DNA from: Lysobacterales bacterium 63-13 | GTDB taxonomy: Bacteria; Pseudomonadota; Gammaproteobacteria; Xanthomonadales; Rhodanobacteraceae | NCBI GenBank assembly: GCA_001899855.1 | Contig: MKWR01000019.1 | Span: forward strand, 34,731-98,730 | Length of the DNA stretch: 64,000 nucleotides | Reading direction: 5' to 3' | In this document: piece after piece, positions 42,320 through 51,673 of the stretch | Layout of the letters: every line of letters begins with the position of its first letter | Position numbering within the stretch: position 1 is the first letter of the stretch | Notes under the pieces: model-generated | Told to the model about the DNA's origin: nothing | Databases searched by the model: none | The model's input: only the letters and a program-made list of their open reading frames with translations | Program-made: the position numbers and the translations under genes

Positions 42320-42796
42320 TCAGGGGCGCGCTTCAAAGCCGTCGAGGAAGATGGCATCGGTTTGCGTCGACGGCGCGCCAAGCATGATCCAGTCGAAGAT
42401 CAAGGCCTGTTCGGCCAGCGGCAGTGGCGTGCGGCCGCGCGGCATGCGCATGCCCGCGTTTGGCGTCGTGCAATTGATCTTCTCGAACAAGACGCTGTCC
42501 AGTGGCTGCCCGGGAACAACGAGCAGGCGGCCCAGTTGTTCCTGCGAGGGGACGTTGACCAGCGCATCCCAGGACGCACCCGGATCGAGATCGAGGCCTG
42601 CTTGCGGATTGCCGCCACTCTTGACGTGGCAGTTCGAGCAACGGTTGTTGAAGATCGCCTGGATGTCCTTGCTGTAGTCGATATTCCAGGTGATCGGGAT
42701 TCCGGCAATGCTGTCGCAGCCGCTGGCGGCGAAAAGCGGGCAGGAGAGTCCGGCGAGGAAGATTGCCGCGACAAGCTGGAATTTCGCCCGCTTCAT
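42320..42796 (-). CDS. Secreted c-type-cytochrome-like protein
   Basis: 158 residues. Signal peptide (FQLVAAIFLAGLSCPLFA), then a single haem-binding CSNCH (NNRCSNCHVKSGGNPQAG) and a downstream Met-rich region (NAGMRMPRG) that could supply the axial ligand. Ends in DAIFLDGFEARP, an F-x-DGFE tail. It is the last gene of an operon with DUF1501 and DUF1800 proteins, which suggests an electron-carrier or sensor role for that group. Short for a full cytochrome c domain, so the fold call is moderate. Confidence 0.7.
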   Translation of the reverse strand: MKRAKFQLVAAIFLAGLSCPLFAASGCDSIAGIPITWNIDYSKDIQAIFNNRCSNCHVKSGGNPQAGLDLDPGASWDALVNVPSQEQLGRLLVVPGQPLDSVLFEKINCTTPNAGMRMPRGRTPLPLAEQALIFDWIMLGAPSTQTDAIFLDGFEARP

Positions 42797-42824
42797 GCGC
42801 TGGCACCCGCTGCGAGGTGTGTGG

Positions 42825-44285
42825 TCAAGGCTGCATGAATCCAAGGTTGCTGCTGGGGAAATTGGCGAGGTTCGGGAAGATCGTGTCCAGATCGCCGCTT
42901 GCGGTGACGCCCATCCAGCGCGCCAGGGTCGCCGCCATCTGGTCGACGCTGGTCGAGGGAATGAACTGGCCACGGCTCAAGCTGACCGGGCCGTTGAGCG
43001 TCTGTTCGGGAAACGCGCCATAGATCCTGCCGCCCTGCACGGCACCACCCATGATCATGTTGACCGAACCCCAGGCATGGTCCGAGCCATTGCCGTTGGT
43101 CGACAGCGTGCGCGCGAATTCGCTCATGGTGAACGTGGTCACCTGGTTTTGCGCGCCAATCTCGCCGAGCGCCGTCCAGAACGCGCCAAGCGCCTGCGAG
43201 ACCCGGGTCAGCAGGTTGGCATGGCCATTGGTGCCGGTGCTCATCAGGTTGTCATGCATGTCGAAGCCGCCAATGCGCACGTAGTAGATCTGCCGCGCAT
43301 GCTGGATGTTGAACGAGGTATCGCGGGACAGCTTGATCATCCGCGCAACCATCTTCAGCTGGTCGGCGAGGGAGTTCTGCGTCGGGAAATCGGTGTTGAC
43401 GTTGCCGATGCCGCCACTGGCAAGGCCCGAATTGAGCAGGCTGTAGAGGTCGCGCGAGCGACCGAGGATCCTTGCGTACTCGTCCTGGTATGGCGAGGGA
43501 TAGCTCGCATCAAGCATCTGCTGCAGGGCCACCGCGCGCTGGAAGCTGGCACCGGTGGTGCCAGTGCCGGAAACATTGGTGACGCCGTTGCTCGACATCT
43601 GGTACGGAAACGTCGATGCGCCAATCTCGAAGCGGTTGCCGCCGCCGATGGAGATGCAGGGCGAAAGCACCTGGTTGAGGTTGCCGGAGCGCACGAGATC
43701 GGCGATTTGCCCACCCCAGCCCCGCGCCGAGGAGCTTGTTCGTCCGATATGCCAGAGGTTCTCCTGGTCGCTGTGCGAATACAGTTGTGGAGGACGCAAC
43801 GCCGGGGTGGAATTGTATTCGGCCTTGCTGATTGGCCGGATCAGGGTGCCGATATTGCTGATCAGGGCCAGCTTGCCCTGGTTGTACAACGAGCGCAGGC
43901 CGGGCTGGCTGGGCCCGCTGCGGTCGAGGCAGCTCGGGTGCAAGGCGTAGCTTCCGCTGGTATCGCTGATCTGGGTGGCGGCCAGGGCGGTACGCGCAAT
44001 GGCCAGGCCGCCGGGATTGCTGCTGGAGTTGTAGACGCCGCTGCGCGATGCCGCGTAGACGTCGTAGCGCGCCTGGTCATAGGGCATCAGCAGGTTCCAG
44101 GCATCGTTGCCGCCGGCGAAATAGACGCAGACGAGTGCCTTGTAGCCGGGAACGGTTGTTTGCGCGAGCGCGCTGCCGATCAGGTTCAATTGCGGCAGCA
44201 GGGTCGATGCGCCGCCGGCACACAGGGCACAGGACAATTGACGCAGGAAGTTTCTACGCGATGTGGATTCGCCGCTCATGGTCAT
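42825..44285 (-). CDS. DUF1501 protein with twin-arginine signal
   Basis: 486 residues. A Tat-type signal STSRRNFLRQLSCALCAGGAS suggests folded export, and the DUF1501 features (YFAGGNDAWNLLMPYD, GGFDMHDNLM, SEFARTLSTNGNGSDHAWGS) follow. DUF1501 belongs to the alkaline-phosphatase-like clan. It begins four bases after the DUF1800 stop and precedes the cytochrome-like gene by 28 bp, so all three look like one operon. ATG at 44285 (after GAGG) or 44279. Biochemical role unproven; DUF1501-DUF1800 pairs recur together in many bacteria. Confidence 0.88.
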   Translation of the reverse strand: MTMSGESTSRRNFLRQLSCALCAGGASTLLPQLNLIGSALAQTTVPGYKALVCVYFAGGNDAWNLLMPYDQARYDVYAASRSGVYNSSSNPGGLAIARTALAATQISDTSGSYALHPSCLDRSGPSQPGLRSLYNQGKLALISNIGTLIRPISKAEYNSTPALRPPQLYSHSDQENLWHIGRTSSSARGWGGQIADLVRSGNLNQVLSPCISIGGGNRFEIGASTFPYQMSSNGVTNVSGTGTTGASFQRAVALQQMLDASYPSPYQDEYARILGRSRDLYSLLNSGLASGGIGNVNTDFPTQNSLADQLKMVARMIKLSRDTSFNIQHARQIYYVRIGGFDMHDNLMSTGTNGHANLLTRVSQALGAFWTALGEIGAQNQVTTFTMSEFARTLSTNGNGSDHAWGSVNMIMGGAVQGGRIYGAFPEQTLNGPVSLSRGQFIPSTSVDQMAATLARWMGVTASGDLDTIFPNLANFPSSNLGFMQP

Positions 44286-44289
44286 GCCC

Positions 44290-45954
44290 TCAGCGCTGCA
44301 CTGCATACTCGGGCGAAATCGCCACGAGATAGATGATCGAGCGCGCACGCTCGGCTACGGAGACGTTGCCGTCCATGAAAGTGAGGGCATTGATCAGCGC
44401 GGTGCGCATGCCGGCGGACATGCTGCCGTAGAGCATGCGCCGGTTGGCTTCGTCGACCATCGCCGCGTAGTCGCTGCCAAGTGCGGTGAGCGGCGAAATA
44501 TCCAGCAAGGGACGATTGTTCGGTGGATTCGACATGCCGACATAGCTGTTGTAGCCGTAGGTGTACAGGCTGTTGGCGGTGGACACGATCGTGCTTTCGT
44601 TCAAGGTCTGGAATTCGGGTGAAAAGAGCCCGGCATTGGCAATCGCGCCGGGCTGCTGGTAGTCAGGCTCGAAGAAATTGAACACGGTGTCGGCTCCCAG
44701 CGGGCGCTGGCCGTAGGTTCCAGTGGGACTGGTCATGCCCATGGCAATGTTGCCGTAGGCGTCTGCAACAGGCATCTGTGCGCCCCATGCCCGCCACAGC
44801 GCAGTCAGCTTGAGCAATGGTTCGCGGGGCTTGCCGCTGTTGGCGGTGGGCGCATTGCGGGCATCGGGATCCAGCAGGATCTGCCGTATCACCGCGCTCA
44901 GGTCACCACGTTCGCCAAAGCCGTTGTTGTTGAATTTCTGCGCGACACGCTGGATGTAGGCGGGCGATGGCGAGCTGGTGGTGAAGCGCTGGATCAGCTG
45001 GCGCGAGATGAATGGCGCGATGTTCGGGTGGGCGAAAAGCAGGTCGAGGCCATCGGCGACATCGTCCGGGCAGGTCTGCCCGGCCGGCAGCGGCGAACCG
45101 CCGACGAGTAGTTTCGCCGTCGCATCGTGCGCGCTCTCGATGCAGGTCATGCGCAGATAGGTGTTGGTGCCATTGGTTATCGTCGTGGCGTTGTTGTAGT
45201 TGAAGCCGGTGAACACCTTGGCGTAATTGCTGACGACGTTCTGGTCATAGGTGGGAATCGGCAGGCCGCCGCTGAGGATCGGCGTGAAATCGAGGTTGCG
45301 CTCGATCAGGCCGATGCTGAACAGTTGCATGACTTCACGCGCGTAGTTCTCGTCGGGCTGGCGCAGCCCGTCCGCCGAAGCCTTCTGGTTGCGGAAGTGG
45401 CTGAGATACTTGCCCATAGACGGATTCCAGGTGGTCTCGTCGATGAGCTCGCGGTAGTTGCCGAAGGCGTTGCGGGCGAGGATGTCCCAGTACTCGCTCA
45501 TCTGGATCGGCTCGCCGCTGATCGAGCCGTTCTGGTCGGAGATGACGAGGATCTGGCTCAGCGCAAAGGCAAGGCGCTGGCGCAACTGGTCGCTGCCGGT
45601 GGCCGCCGTGTGGAACCAGCGATCGAGGCGCTGGTTCTGGCTGGCACCGCTCTGGCCGGCACTGAGCAGGGCGGCGTTGACGGCTTCAAGATGCGGTCGG
45701 GCCAGGGTCGCCGGCTTGTTGAATTCCTGGCGCAGCCATTCCGCATAGCCGATGGCGCGCAACCGGGTGATTTCGGCAGGCGTCGGCCCATAGCTTGCCT
45801 GGGTCAGGAAGCGTGCGGCTTCCGCATCGCTGGCTGGAAGGTCGGTCGGTGATTCGAAGGAGTTGTCGAACAGCGGATCATGGGTAAGTGCAGCGGCATG
45901 CAAGGGCAAAAGCAGCGCGCAGCAAGCAAGCAGACAGCAGGCAATCCTGTTCAT
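44290..45954 (-). CDS. DUF1800 secreted protein
   Basis: 554 residues with a signal peptide (CLLACCALLLPLHAAA). The DUF1800 body is typical: ARFLTQASYGPTPAEITRLR at the start, DENYAREVMQLFSIGL and RPLGADTVFNFFEPDYQQPG near the end. Family function is unknown, though it is almost always paired with DUF1501, as here. First gene of a three-gene - strand operon; the 217-bp gap to the divergent kinase gene at 46172 should hold its promoter. Confidence 0.88.
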   Translation of the reverse strand: MNRIACCLLACCALLLPLHAAALTHDPLFDNSFESPTDLPASDAEAARFLTQASYGPTPAEITRLRAIGYAEWLRQEFNKPATLARPHLEAVNAALLSAGQSGASQNQRLDRWFHTAATGSDQLRQRLAFALSQILVISDQNGSISGEPIQMSEYWDILARNAFGNYRELIDETTWNPSMGKYLSHFRNQKASADGLRQPDENYAREVMQLFSIGLIERNLDFTPILSGGLPIPTYDQNVVSNYAKVFTGFNYNNATTITNGTNTYLRMTCIESAHDATAKLLVGGSPLPAGQTCPDDVADGLDLLFAHPNIAPFISRQLIQRFTTSSPSPAYIQRVAQKFNNNGFGERGDLSAVIRQILLDPDARNAPTANSGKPREPLLKLTALWRAWGAQMPVADAYGNIAMGMTSPTGTYGQRPLGADTVFNFFEPDYQQPGAIANAGLFSPEFQTLNESTIVSTANSLYTYGYNSYVGMSNPPNNRPLLDISPLTALGSDYAAMVDEANRRMLYGSMSAGMRTALINALTFMDGNVSVAERARSIIYLVAISPEYAVQR

Positions 45955-46171
45955 CGTCGGTCCCCGGAATTCGCACGCAAGATACGTTGAACCCAGGCGT
46001 CCATGTGTGACGCCGGTCCACGGAAACGACGCGCCGCCAACTCATCGGCTGGCGCTGGATGGCGGATTCTGCTTGCCGCCACGTGCCCGCTGCAATGGTC
46101 TCGTTGGCAACCATTCGCTCGATCAGAGCATGCGACTTGTCGTTGTCGGTGCGGAGGAATAGCCTTCGGCA

Positions 46172-49100
46172 ATGAACAGGGGAGCGATTTCGACGGCAAG
46201 TCCGGACCGATGCGGATGGCTGCTGGCCATGCTGTTCGCGTGCTGCCCGATCCAGGCTCTCGCCGATTCGGTTCCCGGCATCGAGCGCATGCATTTCCGC
46301 ACCTACGGACCGGCGCAGGGCCTCTCCCAGGCAACTGCGCGGGTCATGGTCCAGGATCGCAGCGGCTTCATCTGGATTGGCACCCAGGATGGCCTCAGTC
46401 GCTTCGATGGCTACGAGTTCAGGGTCTACAAGGCGGATCGCGACGATCCCTGGTCGCTGTCGCAGAACCACGTCCTCGCCCTGGCGGCGGACGCCGACGG
46501 CAGCCTGTGGATCGGTACCCAGGCCGGTGGTCTCAACCACTACGATCCACTGCTCGACCGTTTTGTCAGTTATCGAGCGGATCCCGCCCGGCACACCGCG
46601 ATTGCCAGCAATCAGGTGACGGCCTTGTTGCTTGATCGCGACGACCGCCTGTGGGTGGCCAATTCGGTTGGACGCATGCAGTGGCTTGATCGCGCCAGGG
46701 CCGAGCTCGTGGATACGCCCGTCGGCACGCAGCCAGCCTTGCGCATGGTGCGCAGCATGCTGCAGACGGCCGATGGCGGGATCTGGCTGGGAGCCCGCGA
46801 TGGCCTCTGGCGCGTCGAAGCGGATGGCAGTGGACTGCGCGAGCTGCGTGATCGCGACAACGCCGCGCTGGATGTGCATGCGCTGGCGCAGGCCCCGGAT
46901 GGCGATGTCTGGGTCGGCGTTGCCGAGAACGGCTTGTACCGCCTCGACGAAGACGGTCGATTCATCGAGCACTACGGCGAATCCTCGAACTCCGCCGACA
47001 ACGCATTGCCGGATCGCGCCGTGCGCGCCTTGCTGGCGGATGCCGATGGCAGCTTGTGGATTGCCGGCAACAGTCGCGGCCTGGCCAGGCTTGATCCGGC
47101 GCGCCGACATTTCACCCACTATCCGCATGATCCCGCGCGCGATCACACGGTCGCGGCAAATCGCCTTTCGGCCTTGCTGCGCGGACGCATGGGCACCTTG
47201 TTTGTCGGTTCCTGGGCAAATGGATTTTCCGTCCACGATCCGCGTACCGAAGCATTCACGCGCATCGAAAGCATCGCCAACGATGCGCGCACCCTGCCGT
47301 CACGACAGGCGATGACCGTGTGGGGCGATCCCGACGGAACACTCTGGGCCGGCGTGCTCGAGGGCGGCGGCCTGGTTCACCTCGATCCCGCACACGGCGT
47401 GCTTGCGCGTTTCACGCATGATCCGCAGGTTGCAGGTTCGCTCTCGCATGATTTCGTGCAATTCATCACCCGCACCCGCGATGGCAGCCTGTGGATCGCG
47501 ACCATGGGCGGTGGCCTCAACCGGTTGCGACCGGGCAGCAGCCAGTTCGAGCATTTCCGTCATGATCCGGCGGATGATCGAAGCCTCGCCGAGGACTCGA
47601 TCCTCTACCTGTATGAAGATCGCGCCGGAACACTGTGGGCAGGAACCTTGAGCAAGGGGCTCGACGAGCTGTGTGCGGGATGCACGGAATTTGTCCATCA
47701 TCCGCCCGATCCGCTCGGTGCCGATTCGGCCACGCACATTGGCGGTGAGGCCGTCGGCAATATCGTGGAAACGCCTGCCGGCGATCTCTGGCTTGGATTG
47801 CGCTCCGCCGGGCTCAATCGATACAACCGCTCGACACGCACGTTCGAACACTTCCACCACGATCGCAAGGATCCCGGTTCGATTGGCAGCGATGCCATTT
47901 CCACCATGGCCGTCGATTCGCGCGGCGAACTCTGGATCGGCACCCAGGGCGGCGGCATCAGCCATCTCCTGCCGGAGAGCGAGGCGGCACCGCGCTTCGA
48001 GACATTCGGCAGCAAGCAGGGCATTGCCGCCGAAGCCATCGGCGCGATCGCCGAGGATGCGGAAGGCCGCTTCTGGATCAGCACGACCAGCGGCATCAGC
48101 CGTTTCGACCGCGAGCGCGAGCGGTTCATCAATTTCGGGCCGAACGACGGCACGCTTTCGTCAGGCTACTGGATCAATGGCACGACCCGACTGCCGGGCG
48201 GACTGATCGTCTTCAGCGGACTTGAGGGAATCTCCATCTTCGATCCGTTGCGCGTCTCGTTGCGGCAGCCGCAGAAGCCGCTGGCAACGCGCCTCCTGCT
48301 GCAGAACATTCCGGTCCAGCTGCGCTGGCGCGATCCGGCTTCACCGCTCGACGTCAGCCTGTGGCTGGGCGGCAGGATCGATCTTGACCATGACCAGGAC
48401 AATGTCACGATCGAGTTTGCTGCATTCGATTTCGCCGATCCCGAATCGATCCGTTACAGCTATCGGCTCGAAGGACATGACCCGCAATGGATCGAAACCG
48501 GCGCCAATCGACGCTTTGCAACCTACACGGACCTGGCTGCGGGCAGCTATCGCCTGCTGCTGCGCGCGCGCCGGGATGGAACCGATTGGCTGCAGGGGCA
48601 GGAGCAATCGGTCGATCTGCGCGTGGCACCTTCGGCATGGGCCTCGCCGATCGCATATTTCAGCTACTTTCTGGCGACTGCCTTGCTGATCAGCTTGATC
48701 GCCTTGCAGGCGCGCGCGACCTTGCGCCGGCGCGAAGCCGTGCAGGAAGCGATCAGGCAGAGCGAGGAGCGCCTGAAGCTGTCGTTGTGGGGCAGCGGCG
48801 GCGAGCTATGGGACATTGACCTGCGCACGCGGAGCATGGTCAGGGACAACATGCTGATGAACCTGGCGGTCAATGTCGAGGCTGCCGGCGACAGCATCGA
48901 CAGCTACGAGCCCTTCATCCACGCGGAGGATCTGCCGCACTTCAAGACCGCCCTGAGGGCGCACCTGAAAGGGCACACGGCAGCCTTCGAGACGACCTAT
49001 CGCGCGCTGGGCGTGAAGCACGACTGGATCTGGGTCATCTCGCGCGGCCGCCTGGTCGAGCGCGACGCAAGCGGTCACGGCGTGCGCATGGCGGGCACCA

Positions 49101-49993
49101 CGCACGACATCAGCGCGCTGAAGAACGCCGAGGATGCCTTGCGCAGACTCAACGAGGAACTTGAGCAACGGGTGGAGCGACGCACAGCCGACCTGCGCTC
49201 GGCAAACGCCGACCTGCAACAGGCGCTGGATCGCCTGACCCTCACCCAGCGCCAGCTTGTCGAAGCCGAAAAGCTCGCCTCGCTGGGTGCCCTGGTCGCC
49301 GGCATTGCCCATGAGATCAACACGCCGATCGGCGTCAGCGTGACGGCTGCTTCGCATCTGACCGAGGAGGCTGGCCGCATCTCGCGGCTGCTTGCTGCCG
49401 GCGAATTGAAACGATCGGATCTCGAACGCTTTGCCAATGCCGCGCAGGACAGTTCACAAATGATCCTGCGCAACCTGCAGCGTGCGGATCGCCTGGTGCG
49501 CAGCTTCAAGCAGGTTGCCGTGGATCAATCCAGCGAAGACCGGCGCATCGTCGACCTGGGTGCCGCCATCGAGGAAATCCTCACCACGCTGGGGCCGACG
49601 CTGAAGAAGTCACCACATCGGATCGACCTGGTCTGCGTCGAAAAGGTGGTCTGCGAAACGGCGCCCGGCGCGCTTTACCAGATCATCACCAATCTGCTCA
49701 TGAACTCGCTGATTCACGCCTTCCCGGATGGGCAGCCGGGCAGGATCGGCATCACCGTCGCGCGGCACGCGGAAACCATCGCCATTGAATACGAGGACAA
49801 CGGCGTGGGCATGGATGAAGTGGCTTGTGCCCGCATCTTCGATCCGTTCTTCACCACGCGCCGCGGCAGCGGTGGCTCGGGACTCGGCATGCACATCGTC
49901 TACAACCTGGTCACCCAGGTGCTGGGTGGCACGATCGTGGTCGACAGCGCGCCAGGATCCGGCTTCCGCCTCTCCATCTGCTTCAAGGGCTGA
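46172..49993 (+). CDS. Two-component sensor histidine kinase with beta-propeller sensor domain
   Basis: 1273 residues. Signal/TM at the start (LLAMLFACCPIQALA), then a large periplasmic region (about 35-700) of repeated propeller blades of the type 'DGSLWIGTQAGGLNHYDP', as in hybrid-kinase sensors (Reg_prop repeats), and a Y_Y_Y-like domain. One TM segment (YFSYFLATALLISLIALQA, about 827-847) leads to a PAS domain, a coiled coil, HisKA (LVAGIAHEINTPIG, His about 1047) and HATPase (EDNGVGMDE, GGSGLGMHIVYN). There is no receiver domain, so it is a classical kinase. Convergent with the HD-GYP response regulator, a likely partner. Ligand unknown. Confidence 0.9.
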   Translation: MNRGAISTASPDRCGWLLAMLFACCPIQALADSVPGIERMHFRTYGPAQGLSQATARVMVQDRSGFIWIGTQDGLSRFDGYEFRVYKADRDDPWSLSQNHVLALAADADGSLWIGTQAGGLNHYDPLLDRFVSYRADPARHTAIASNQVTALLLDRDDRLWVANSVGRMQWLDRARAELVDTPVGTQPALRMVRSMLQTADGGIWLGARDGLWRVEADGSGLRELRDRDNAALDVHALAQAPDGDVWVGVAENGLYRLDEDGRFIEHYGESSNSADNALPDRAVRALLADADGSLWIAGNSRGLARLDPARRHFTHYPHDPARDHTVAANRLSALLRGRMGTLFVGSWANGFSVHDPRTEAFTRIESIANDARTLPSRQAMTVWGDPDGTLWAGVLEGGGLVHLDPAHGVLARFTHDPQVAGSLSHDFVQFITRTRDGSLWIATMGGGLNRLRPGSSQFEHFRHDPADDRSLAEDSILYLYEDRAGTLWAGTLSKGLDELCAGCTEFVHHPPDPLGADSATHIGGEAVGNIVETPAGDLWLGLRSAGLNRYNRSTRTFEHFHHDRKDPGSIGSDAISTMAVDSRGELWIGTQGGGISHLLPESEAAPRFETFGSKQGIAAEAIGAIAEDAEGRFWISTTSGISRFDRERERFINFGPNDGTLSSGYWINGTTRLPGGLIVFSGLEGISIFDPLRVSLRQPQKPLATRLLLQNIPVQLRWRDPASPLDVSLWLGGRIDLDHDQDNVTIEFAAFDFADPESIRYSYRLEGHDPQWIETGANRRFATYTDLAAGSYRLLLRARRDGTDWLQGQEQSVDLRVAPSAWASPIAYFSYFLATALLISLIALQARATLRRREAVQEAIRQSEERLKLSLWGSGGELWDIDLRTRSMVRDNMLMNLAVNVEAAGDSIDSYEPFIHAEDLPHFKTALRAHLKGHTAAFETTYRALGVKHDWIWVISRGRLVERDASGHGVRMAGTTHDISALKNAEDALRRLNEELEQRVERRTADLRSANADLQQALDRLTLTQRQLVEAEKLASLGALVAGIAHEINTPIGVSVTAASHLTEEAGRISRLLAAGELKRSDLERFANAAQDSSQMILRNLQRADRLVRSFKQVAVDQSSEDRRIVDLGAAIEEILTTLGPTLKKSPHRIDLVCVEKVVCETAPGALYQIITNLLMNSLIHAFPDGQPGRIGITVARHAETIAIEYEDNGVGMDEVACARIFDPFFTTRRGSGGSGLGMHIVYNLVTQVLGGTIVVDSAPGSGFRLSICFKG

Positions 49994-50010
49994 TGCGGAT
50001 TCCGCATCAG
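49990..50010. terminator. 21-bp palindrome spanning both stop codons of convergent kinase and regulator
   Basis: CTGATGCGGA T TCCGCATCAG, a 10-bp perfect inverted repeat. It contains the TGA of the kinase gene and that of the response-regulator gene (TCA on +). It probably forms a shared terminator, without a T tract on either side. Confidence 0.55.
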
Positions 50011-51536
50011 TCGTCCGGCAGTTGCCGGCGCAGGGTGGCGATCTGGTTCCAGTTCGCAAACAGCAGGTCGGTGAGCGAAGGATCGAACTTGACGCCGCGC
50101 TGGCCCTGGATGAATTCGTGGATCGCCGGATCGGGCCAGGCTTCCTTGTAGCAACGGCGGCTGCCCAGAGCGTCAAAGACATCGGCAAGCGCGGTGATGC
50201 GTCCGGCAATCGGGATATTCTCACCGGCCAAGCCGTTCGGGTAGCCGCTGCCGTCGAAGTTCTCGTGATGGGTCAGGGCGATTTCACCGGCCAGGCGGAA
50301 TATCGGTCGCCGCGAGCCGGCCAGCAGCTTGGCACCCAGTTCGGCATGCGTGCGCATGATGACGGTTTCTTCCGGCGTGTGGGCACCGGGCTTGTTGAGG
50401 ATCGCATCCGGGATGCCGATCTTGCCGATGTCATGCAGGGGCGCTGCGTAATTGAGCATCTCGCAGGTGGCTTCATCGAGTCCGTGCAGGCGACCCAGCA
50501 TGGCAGCGATGATGCCGACGCGACGGACATGGTTGGCAGTCTCGCGCGAGCGCGATTCGGCGGCACCGGCAAGCAGGTAGACCATGTCGAGCTGGCTGTC
50601 GAACAATTCCTTGTTGAGATGCAGGTTCTCGTAGGCGATCGCGACGTTGCTGCAGAAGACCTGCAGCAGGCGGTGACTGTGCTCGTCCATCCGCTGGGTC
50701 TGGCCGACGTAGACCAGCGCCTCGGCAGCGTCACTGTCCGCGAAATGCAGGACATAGTGGTCATCCGAAAACACGTGCCGCTTTTCCCTGAAGGCGTGTC
50801 GCAGCGACTGCACCAGGTGTGCCGGCAGCTGTTCGTCGGCATTGCCTGCCAGGTAACGGGAATATCCGCCGGTTGCCGCCGCAACGGTGAAATGTTCGGG
50901 GCTTTGCCCGTTCGGCCGGTCGATGCGGCAGCAGAGGATGCCGCCGTGGACGCCAAGCAGGTCGCCCAGCTTCTCGATCACCATCGAGGCAAAGTGCTGG
51001 GGCTGCTGTCGGGCAAAGACATCCGTGGATGCCTGGATCACGGATTCCAGGCCGCGACGGCTGGATTCGATCGTGCGCATGTCGCGATACGCGCGCAAGG
51101 CGGCATAAAGCGTTGTCGAGAGCTTCTGCGCGGTGAGCTCGGTCTTTTCCTTGTAATCGTTGATGTCGTAGGCGGCGACAACCTCGTGTTCGGGTGCCTG
51201 GCCAGGCTGGCCGGTGCGCAGGACAATGCGCACGAACGGGTTGTCGAGGCGTTCGCGGATCGTGCGTACCAGGGCGAGGCCGGCCTGCTCGGTCTCCATG
51301 ACCACATCAAGCAGGATGACGGCGGTATCGTGGTGCTCGCGAAGCTGCTGCTCGGCCTCGATGCTCGAGTAGGCGCTGATCAGTTGCAGCGGGCGGTCAT
51401 CGAAGCGGAAATTGCCGAGGACCAAGCGGGTGACCTGATGAACCTCGGGCTCATCATCGACGATCAGGATCTTCCACGGAGAAGTTTCTTCCGTCGATTC
51501 CTGCGGAAACTCAAGGCTGTCGTCTATCAGCCTCAT
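50007..51536 (-). CDS. Response regulator with DUF3369 and HD-GYP domains
   Basis: 509 residues. Receiver (ILIVDDEPEVHQ, phospho-Asp in VILLDVVMETEQAG), DUF3369 sensor-like domain (about 170-310, SVIQASTDVFARQQ), then HD-GYP with LHDIGKIGIPD and HHENFDGSGYPNGLAGENIP. All HD-GYP motifs are present, so an active c-di-GMP phosphodiesterase is expected. It faces the propeller sensor kinase end to end, 13 bp apart. A kinase-regulator pair is likely but inferred. Confidence 0.92.
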   Translation of the reverse strand: MRLIDDSLEFPQESTEETSPWKILIVDDEPEVHQVTRLVLGNFRFDDRPLQLISAYSSIEAEQQLREHHDTAVILLDVVMETEQAGLALVRTIRERLDNPFVRIVLRTGQPGQAPEHEVVAAYDINDYKEKTELTAQKLSTTLYAALRAYRDMRTIESSRRGLESVIQASTDVFARQQPQHFASMVIEKLGDLLGVHGGILCCRIDRPNGQSPEHFTVAAATGGYSRYLAGNADEQLPAHLVQSLRHAFREKRHVFSDDHYVLHFADSDAAEALVYVGQTQRMDEHSHRLLQVFCSNVAIAYENLHLNKELFDSQLDMVYLLAGAAESRSRETANHVRRVGIIAAMLGRLHGLDEATCEMLNYAAPLHDIGKIGIPDAILNKPGAHTPEETVIMRTHAELGAKLLAGSRRPIFRLAGEIALTHHENFDGSGYPNGLAGENIPIAGRITALADVFDALGSRRCYKEAWPDPAIHEFIQGQRGVKFDPSLTDLLFANWNQIATLRRQLPDD

Positions 51537-51673
51537 CGCGCCCCCCTGCAGCCGTTGCGCTGAGTCTACTCCTGATCATCCTGTGCCTGACAACCGGCAA
51601 CGCGCCGCCCGCGGGCGTTGCCGGCTGGCGAGGTCAAGGCGATGTGTCGCCGCGTGGCCGCCTGCAGCCTGGC

